A stretch of DNA of 64,000 bases, taken from NCBI GenBank assembly GCA_949752735.1, contig OX457042.1, forward strand, positions 61,231,468 to 61,295,467, given 5' to 3'. The notes under the pieces were generated by a model, which worked only from the letters and a program-made list of their open reading frames with translations, searched no databases and had not been told where the DNA came from. Shown here in pieces: positions 1 to 8,000 of the stretch (the first letter of the stretch is position 1; each line of letters begins with the position of its first letter). The position numbers were made by a program, and so were the translations under genes. The DNA comes from Lumbricus terrestris. Its lineage: Eukaryota; Annelida; Clitellata; Crassiclitellata; Lumbricidae.

Positions 1-115
1 CTATAAGCACTTAAAAACTGTTCTGTTTGTCCGTACTGGAGTCGGGAGCGCCTCTGAGTAGTTTCCTTGAAGAGGCGCTATATAAATACTCGAATGAATG
101 AATGAATGAATTATT
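1..115 (+). repeat. LINE/SINE 3' tail with (GAAT)n end
   Basis: The stretch 47-115 has the tail common to many repeats here: GGGAGCGCCTCTGAGTAG, a short loop, GAAGAGGCGCTATATAAAT, then GAATGAATGAAT. The two GCGCCTCT/AGAGGCGC arms can form an 8-bp stem. It is the 3' end of a non-LTR element or of a SINE that uses the same tail. Confidence 0.6.
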
Positions 116-239
116 ATCGTGTCGGTCTTCAACTCATCGTTGTCCTTCGGCGCCTTTCCGACCGCTTATAAGGACGCATATTATGTCACTCCTGGCTTTA
201 GAAACCGACGCTTACGCCCTGTGCGCTCTCCAGTTACCG

Positions 240-579
240 ACCAATCTTGTAACCTGTCATTTCTTTCAAAGCTCGTTTGAGCAGGTCGTTAGCATCCAGC
301 TAACCGAGTTTCTGTGGTCGGCTGGCCTTCTTCCAGTTCATCAGTCGGCCTACCGTAAATGCCATTCGACCGAGACCTTAAGGTTGTAACAGACCTTACG
401 GAAGCGATCGATGCGGGTAACCACGCTTTGCTTGGTCTGCTCGATCGCTTTCGATACGACGGACATGGCTGGGCGTGTGACATGGAATTAGTTCACTGTT
501 ACCCTTCATCAAATACCTTTTGGCCTTTCTGCTTCATTTCTTTCTCTTCTTATTCTTCCTATTCGACCGGGGTTGGTCT
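240..579 (+). pseudogene. LINE reverse-transcriptase fragment
   Basis: Frame-shifted pieces read Leu-Leu-Pro-x-His-Gln-Ser-Ala-Tyr-Arg and His-Ser-Thr-Glu-Thr (about 315-385), then Lys-Val-Val-Thr-Asp-Leu-x-x-Ala-Ile-Asp and Leu-Leu-Gly-Leu-Leu-Asp (about 383-450). These are RT motifs of CR1/L2-like LINEs before the catalytic Asp. The 3' tail of this copy continues at 1359, beyond the hAT insertion. Confidence 0.6.
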
Positions 580-587
580 GGGAGCGC

Positions 588-1358
588 CAGGGCCGTCTTA
601 TGGTCATCGTAGGCCCTAGGCACTTTTGCATATTAATCCATTCGTAGACCCTAGGACCTGTCCAACTCAACTCTGCATTAATTCAAATTGCAACACATTT
701 GCATTATTTCTTAAAATTATGCTAAACCATGTTTTGTGAACGCATTCAGTTTTGAGATATATCCATGTGATAGGCCCTATAGAAGATGCTTTTATTGATG
801 AATTTCTTTTGTTTTCTCGAATGTTTACAGACAATAAATCTGTAGCTGAAATGATTAGGTCACAAATAGCTGACAAGCTGGTCTCCAGTTTTCCAAATGT
901 CAATATTGCTTTTCGAATTTATCTTTCTATTTTTGGAACAAGTTGTGAAGGTGAACATTCTTTTTCAAAACTGAAAATTATCAAAAATTACCTTCGGTCA
1001 ACGATAGGACAGGCACGATTATCCTCCCTTGCATTACTTTCAATTGTAAACGACTTAATACGAGAAATGACATTTGAAGACGTTATATAAGCGATTTCGC
1101 GAATGCAAGGAGCCGCAAAGTTAACATAATATAGCTTGGCCAATGTTACTGTTTCATTGGCTAGGCCTAACTCTAGCCTTAAAAAGTTAGCTCGTTAAAA
1201 TTAAATTTGCAAGTTTTCGTTTTCTGTTTGTTTTTTCCGGTCATTGACCAATCACTGCATTTATTTTTAAATATTTTTTTCAGGATTTCGTAGGCCCCTG
1301 GTAAGTTCGTAGGCCCTAGGCACAGTGCCTACTGTGCCTAATAGATAAGACGGCCCTG
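588..1358 (+). mobile_element. hAT element with 8-bp target duplication
   Basis: The terminal inverted repeat CAGGGCCGTCTTAT at 588 matches the reverse complement ATAAGACGGCCCTG ending at 1358. GGGAGCGC flanks both sides (580-587 and 1359-1366), an exact 8-bp target duplication as made by hAT transposases. Subterminal copies of a CGTAGGCCCTAGG-like motif occur at both ends. It contains only the C-terminal part of a transposase, so it is an internally deleted copy. It landed in a LINE tail. Confidence 0.85.
752..1090 (+). pseudogene. hAT transposase C-terminal dimerisation region
   Basis: About 112 codons ending at the TAA of 1090. The stretch Glu-His-Ser-Phe-Ser-Lys-Leu-Lys-Ile-Ile-Lys-Asn-Tyr-Leu-Arg-Ser-Thr and Arg-Leu-Ser-Ser-Leu-Ala-Leu-Leu-Ser-Ile is the hallmark of the hAT C-terminal dimerisation domain. 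The zinc finger and the DDE core are missing, so it cannot act as a transposase by itself. Confidence 0.75.
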
Positions 1359-1737
1359 GGGAGCGCTCCTGAGTAGATAAGCTTGAAGGAGCGCAATATC
1401 AAATTGTTGGACTGTTGATGGACTGCGCCTGACACAGGCGTGTCAATCCGTGTGCTCTGGGACGTGTAAAACTCGCCATTTGGGTCGGCCGTTGCCAGCG
1501 CCTCACGTCGGTGGTTTGCCTTTATGGGATTCTGTTTCATTCAGTTTCCTTACAATATTTGAGGAGTCTTTGCATGCAGTCTCTTTGGCCCATTCATTTT
1601 TCTCCACTTGCTAAGAAAAAAGAACTGATTTTATACAGGCTTCTATAATGCATGCTTGGTCATCTAGTAAAAGGTCTGTTGTAAAGTTACAGATCTATGT
1701 AATTATTAAGACTCTGTGATATTATTTATATTATCAG

Positions 1738-2025
1738 ATATTTATGGAAGAAACAAGAAACATTCAGCAATCTGCAGAAACAACAAAGATTTTCTTTTGG
1801 AAAATATTCAACCAAATGACAAATTCATCGATTCGCTGTTTTCTCTCAACTGCATAACGAAGGAACAAAGTCAATTCATTCAACGACAAAATTCAAATCG
1901 AGATAAGAACGCAGAACTTTTGCAGATTGTAAGATTCTTCAACGACAAGAAGTTTTCAGATTTTTCTAAGTGTCTACAAAGAAGCAACCAAATGAAAGTG
2001 TCAAGGATCGTTGAAAACGGAGGAG
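1738..2025 (+). CDS. Gene 1 CARD exon
   Basis: A 288-nt exon, phase 1 at both ends, coding about 96 residues. The acceptor TTATCAG ends at 1737 and the donor is GGAG|GTTCGT. The pattern is that of a caspase-recruitment domain: Arg-Asn-Asn-Lys with a following helix, an Ile-x-Pro turn, a Ser-Leu-x-Cys-Ile-Thr motif before helix 3, an Arg-Asp-Lys stretch leading to Leu-Leu-x-Ile, then Phe-x-x-Phe and a Cys-Leu-x-x-x-Asn-Gln end. The exon has exactly the same length as its counterparts at 21727 and 40910 and is closest in sequence to the latter. Read-through past the donor meets a stop within two codons. Confidence 0.75.
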
Positions 2026-5000
2026 GTTCGTAGTAAAAATTTTATTTACAGGCTTATCATTAGTAGCATAATATTATGCTTAGTTTAGTGTTTATAAGAC
2101 TGGATTATATGCCAAAAACCAGAACAACTCATAGCTTCCGACAAATCAAGACCACTGAGACATTTATTCTTCGTCTCTTTTCTAAAGCTTCCGGGGTCAT
2201 CGATCTTTCTCAACGACCATCTTATATTATTTATGTCAGTGCAGCGTTTTGGCACTGTTGACCAAGAAATGCTGCTACAACGGTTACAATTATTAGGATA
2301 CTTCGACCTTTCTGGTAGCTTATATTGCTCCTCAGGCCGTGTTCCACGACAAAATAATGGTCCACGGACAAATGGTTCATCGACAAATGGTTCGCAAAAG
2401 GTTAACTAAAATTCCACATCTTCACCAAAATTAGTCGCGCGCCATTCGGGCTCAAACATTAGTTGGATAAATTAAACCAATTCAATTTCAAAAAGCAGTC
2501 GGTCTAACGAAAGAAGTTCCTTTCTGAGTTCCATTCTTTGAGTGCGTTCCTTAATTGTGTGTGGCCATTGTCTGTATAGTTCGCGCTGGGCCCCACTTGC
2601 AGAAGTCTATTGGCATCATATTGATGATATACTATCAGCTGTAACTTGATACGGTGGCTATTTCTTATAGGGGCGGTAAATGGGTTGAAAGAGCTATGTA
2701 TAATCACTGTTGCTCCTCGTGTTTACTATATAATTATCTAAAGTATTTGCAATTGTGACATTCGCAGCACAAGCATTGTCTACGTGAAGAAATGATTTGC
2801 GTATGAGCGAGTCATACGACTCCAACACCCTTTATCGTTACTTGCTCCGTATGGATTTGTGCAATTGTGTCCAAGCACTTCTGTGAAGTTAAAAGTAGTG
2901 TTGTCACTTGATTTGGGAGTAATTTACCATGGAGGACATGAAGGGCAAGGAGAGGTTGTGCAGCTAGAAAATTCCGTAAGAAGAAACCTTTCTGCTCGAA
3001 AACCATATTAATTAACACCCAACAAATTTAATGTGTAGGCCTACTTTGTCTTTTTTCTGATTTCAGTTGTCATAAGAGTCAAAGTTAACAATTCTAGAGC
3101 AGCGATTGCAGAATGGATGAACCCACAGTTGCTTCATCTAAGAATTAACGCCCTTCGAAGTAGAAAGAAACCAAGATCACATCAAACTGATAAACTCGTA
3201 AGTCAACTGAAGGATGAAGGCATTGAGATCCTCAACTCTCAACTGGACAGACGGACTGTGGTCGTTTGGATCTGGTGTCGTTCACAAGCAGCTCTTCAAT
3301 ATATTCAGAATCTGTATGAATCGAATCAGCTGAGAGATGTTTTATTTGAAAGTATTCAACCATCCGCGTCAAATATGATCATCATTGATGGGAATCAATT
3401 CAAGAAAGCTGTTGGCAAGTACTTGTGAACTTATTCTTTAATTCAACACGGATATTTTCATAGCCTCATTCAGCGTTACTACCCAGGAGCGCCCCCGACC
3501 CAATCGCGGTTGAATAGCAAATTTTTGAGGCTGCGATAAAGAAATTGTATCGCAGCCTCAAAGAGTTGCATTTAATGCATCTGAGTATAAGGCGTAAGGT
3601 CAATAGGCCTAAGAACAATTTCAAACCATGGAGTAAAATGCAGAGAAAGCACGGTGCTGTCTAAAAGCGAGAGACAACTCCGAGCTGCCTTACGTGCCTG
3701 TGATCGAGGAGTTCACCCTGTGTGGAGTAGCAGAAAGCCCGACGTCATTGCACATACAGAGCAGAGCAACAGAGCTCTTGCAAAGAAGCACGAATTGAGA
3801 CACCGAAATACAAGAGCACTTTCAGTAGAGGGGGAGGGTCAAGTTTACTCTTTGCCTCAAGAATATCCTGAATAATTATCGTCGTGCACATTAAGCTTAT
3901 ATAATAATTTAAAGCCTAGACCTAGTCACTACTGTCTCCAAAAAACCCAGAGTTTCTTTTCTTGCACCAAGGCCCGCCGAGAAAGGGCAGAGGGGCAAAT
4001 ACTAAGGCACCCAGCAGGTCCCAGATACTTTGGGGCCCATTTTGGATACTAGTGGGTAGTTCTTAGATTCTGTATAAAAAGTTAATGATTTTTCTTTTCA
4101 GAATGTAACATTGCTGAGACTTCATTTCAATCAGTTTAAGCATAAAATGAGCAACCATAATAAATGCATAATTGTACACAAATAGGCTACCTATATCGTA
4201 GGTCGTGTCCGCGCATTTATTATATAAATTTGCTTCGAATTGTTTCCTCGTAATAGGCCTGGCCTGAAGATATATTACGGACCTGTGAAGGATCTGCCTA
4301 TAATCATTGGCCTGAGTTATCTTAAGGGTGCGCGAACGATTGATCACCGGACGATTGATCACCGGACGATTGATCACCGGACGATTGATCACCGGACGAT
4401 TGATCACCGGACGATTGATCACCGGACGATTGATCACCGCTTGATTTATATAAAACGATATGACGCAGACTCAATCAACCACAAAATGTATTCAGTATCT
4501 AACGAAAATAATTATAAGAAATGAAACGTGAAAATACACTGAAACCGCGCTGTCAAGCGATATGCAACATCACCAGACTACACGGTCATTTTTCAGAACC
4601 TTACGATACCATGATACCAATTCAAATCCTCTAAAAATAAATCGTAGTTCTCTTACCGCGTTTAGAGACACCTGCCTGGTCCTATACTAAAGGTCGATCA
4701 AGGTTAAACCATCGAAAGCGACTTATGTATTAATTTCAACAAAACAAGCAGCAGACAAGCTAAAAGCGACATAGACCTACATACAATGGAAGAGACATCG
4801 AATTGCAAGTTGAATAAATATTGATAAAAAAAACAGGCCTATTAAAGCATGCATGAATGAATTCAATAATAAACCACTAATAAACCACTAATAAACCACT
4901 AAGTAAGCAAAACACAATTCTAGTATCCATTTCTACTTAAGTACTGCGAGGTGGAATTCAATCCGTGGAGAGGTGGGTATTTGGCGAGAGATGGTCTGCA

Positions 5001-8000
5001 TCTGAATGCTCGAGGTGCTGACATGGTGGCGAGGCAAGTCTTCATGATGCTGAAGACTTTAAACTTGGTTGGGAGACGGTTAGTGCAGTAAAGAGTAGGC
5101 TCACTAACTGTCACAAAAATAAGGACATAAAGCAGATAAAGAAAGAAAATTGCAGGAGAGAGGACAGGAGATGTAAGGAAATTGGGGGCAGTAAAAGTTT
5201 AAAGTGCATGTTTGCAAATGTTAGGAGTATTGTTAGTAGGGCAAAAAGAGCAGAACTGGAATTGTATGTGGACAATGAGAAACCTGATATAATTGGAATA
5301 GCAGAGTCATGGACAAAGCCGGAAATCGCAGATAGTGAGCTTGCTTTAGATGGATACAGATTATTTCGAAAGGATCGAGCTAATCAGAAATCAGTTGGAC
5401 ACGGAGCTGGAGGTGTTTTACTGTATGTTAGGAGCCATATTAATGCAGTAGAGAGGCAGGATATGAGCAATGAGACATTTAAGGAGAGTATTTGGTGTGA
5501 AATTCAACTGAGCAGGTCTAAGATGCTTGTGGGAGTATGCTATAGGGTACCCGATGCCACAGAAGAAGCTGATCAAGGGATGTGCAAGCTACTGGAAATG
5601 GCCAATAAGGAAACGTCCTTGATAATGGGAGATTTCAACTATCATATTGATTGGGAAACATTGGAAGGGGAAAGAGAAAAAGATAGGAGGTTCTTGGATT
5701 TTGTTGATGCTTGCTTTATGCAACAGCATGTTATGGAGCCAACAAGAGGAGACAACATTTTGGACTTAGTGATAACGACTGATGAAAATATGGTAGAGAA
5801 TGTGAGTGTGGGGGAGCATTTTAACACTAGTGACCATCAGGTTGTAAGATGGGAACTATATGTACAGCAGTCTCATGAAGTGAAAGCCTATATGAGCAAA
5901 CCCAATTTCTTTAAAGCAGACTATGAATTAGTGAGGAACAGGCTGAAGGAAAAGGAACTAGAAAATGCAGTGAGTGGAATGGGAGCGAACGAAGCTTGGA
6001 AGAAGTTTAATGAAGTCATGAGAGAGATTATTGACGAAAATATACCGAAGCGCAAAAGAACCAACAAGAGGAGGCCGTGGGTAACACGTGAGGTACAAAA
6101 AAAGAGAAGGGCAAAGAATAAAGCTTGGAAGAATTATCAGAATTTGAAGAAGGAAACAAAGAATGTACTCGAGTGTGATAGTGTAGCAAGACTCGAGGAA
6201 TTGAAGATGAACTATGTGAAGAAAAGAAACATCTGCAATAAAGCAAATAAGGAAGCACTAAAAATATTTGAGCAGAAGTTGTCGAGAAATGTAAAAGAGG
6301 ACAGCAAGAGTTTCTACAATTATGTTAGAAGCAAGCAGAAAAGGAAAGACAGAGTAGGGCCAATAAAAAAGGAAGAGGACGGTAGAGAAGTTGTTGTGGA
6401 CGACACGGAAGCTACTGAAGTACTGAATAAATTTTTCAGCTCAGTGTTTACTTTGGAGGACTTAGGGAACATTCCTGAGCCTAGCCGAGCATTTCTGGAC
6501 AATGGCGGTGGAAGATTGACACAAATAATGTTTACTAGGGAAAATGTGGTGGAACAACTGAAAAGATTAAAAACAGACAAGAGTCCTGGAAACGATGAAT
6601 TACATCCTAAATTCTTACATGAAGTGAGGGAAGAAATTGGAGAGACATTGGCACAGATCTTCAATAAATCGATACAGAGCGGTGAGGTTCCACAAGAATG
6701 GAGGGACGCCCTTATAGTGCCATTGTTTAAAAAGGGAAACAGAAGTGAACCAAGTAACTACAGACCAGTCAGTCTAACCAGTGTGGCGTGTAAGGTCATG
6801 GAGAGAATTGTTAAGGATAACATAGTTAAGCACATGGAGGAACATGATATTATAAAAGGTAGTCAGCATGGGTTTACTAAGGGACGTTCGTGTTTGACAA
6901 ATCTGTTGGAATTCTTTGAGGAGGTCTTTGAGAAGATAGATGAGGGAAAACCAGTGGATGTGATTTACCTAGACTTTGCAAAGGCATTTGATAAAGTACC
7001 CCATAAAAGACTAATTAAAAAGTTGCAAGCATGTGGGATTAGTGGGCAGGTACTCAAGTGGATTCAAAACTGGCTTTCAGATAGAAGACAAAAGGTGGGA
7101 ATAGGCAATAAACATTCTAGGTGGGCAGCAGTGCTAAGTGGAGTGCCACAAGGATCAGTGTTGGGGCCACTGTTGTTTGTACTTTTCATCAATGACATAG
7201 ATGATGGGGTTCTATCGAAAATTTCTAAGTTTGCGGATGACACAAAACTATGTAGAGCAGTGGGTAATGAAGAAGAAGCAGAGATACTACAGGAAGATCT
7301 ACGAAGAATGTTTAGATGGTCGCAGGACTGGCAAATGCTCTTTAATTTGGAAAAGTGTTCAGTGATGCATATGGGGAAAAGAAACCAGGAGTTTGCATAT
7401 GAAATGGGAGGTAAGGTACTGAGGGTTAGCGAGGAAGAAAGGGACTTAGGAGTGATTATGCACAAGAGTGCAAAACCCTCAAGGCAATGTGCGGAAGCAT
7501 CAAAAAAGGCAAATTCAACATTAGGCATGATAAAAAGGACAATAGTTACTAGAGACAAGGACACGTTACTGAGGTTGTATAAATCACTGGTTAGGCCACA
7601 GTTGGAATACTGCATTCAGGCATGGAACCCATACCTGAAACAGGACATTGAAAAATTGGAGAAAGTGCAAAGAAGAGCTACGAAGATGATTTGGGGCTAC
7701 AAAGATTTGAGCTATGAAGAGAGGTTGGAGAGGTGTGGGCTAACAACACTGGAGAGACGGAGAAGCAGGGGAGACCTAATTGAAGCATATAAGATCATTA
7801 CTGGAAAGGAAGCACTAGGTTGGGAGACATTCTTTGAATTAGCACCAAACAAAGCAACTCGGGGTCATAGGTACAAATTGTTTAAGAAGCCAAGAGGAAC
7901 ATTGGGACAGAAATTCTTTAGTGCTAGAGTTGTAGACATGTGGAACGGCTTGGATGACAGAACTGTGTCGGTGGACACGGTCTCAGCATTTAAAAGGAAA

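Noticed and set aside
1359..1540. A minus-strand gene at 1316-1540
   Set aside because: It overlaps the hAT end and a LINE tail and shows no domain.
4336..4440. CRISPR-like array
   Set aside because: Direct repeats without spacers, in an animal intron.
4063..4524. Frames with seven identical pentapeptides
   Set aside because: A 15-bp tandem repeat keeps any frame open; no other coding sign.
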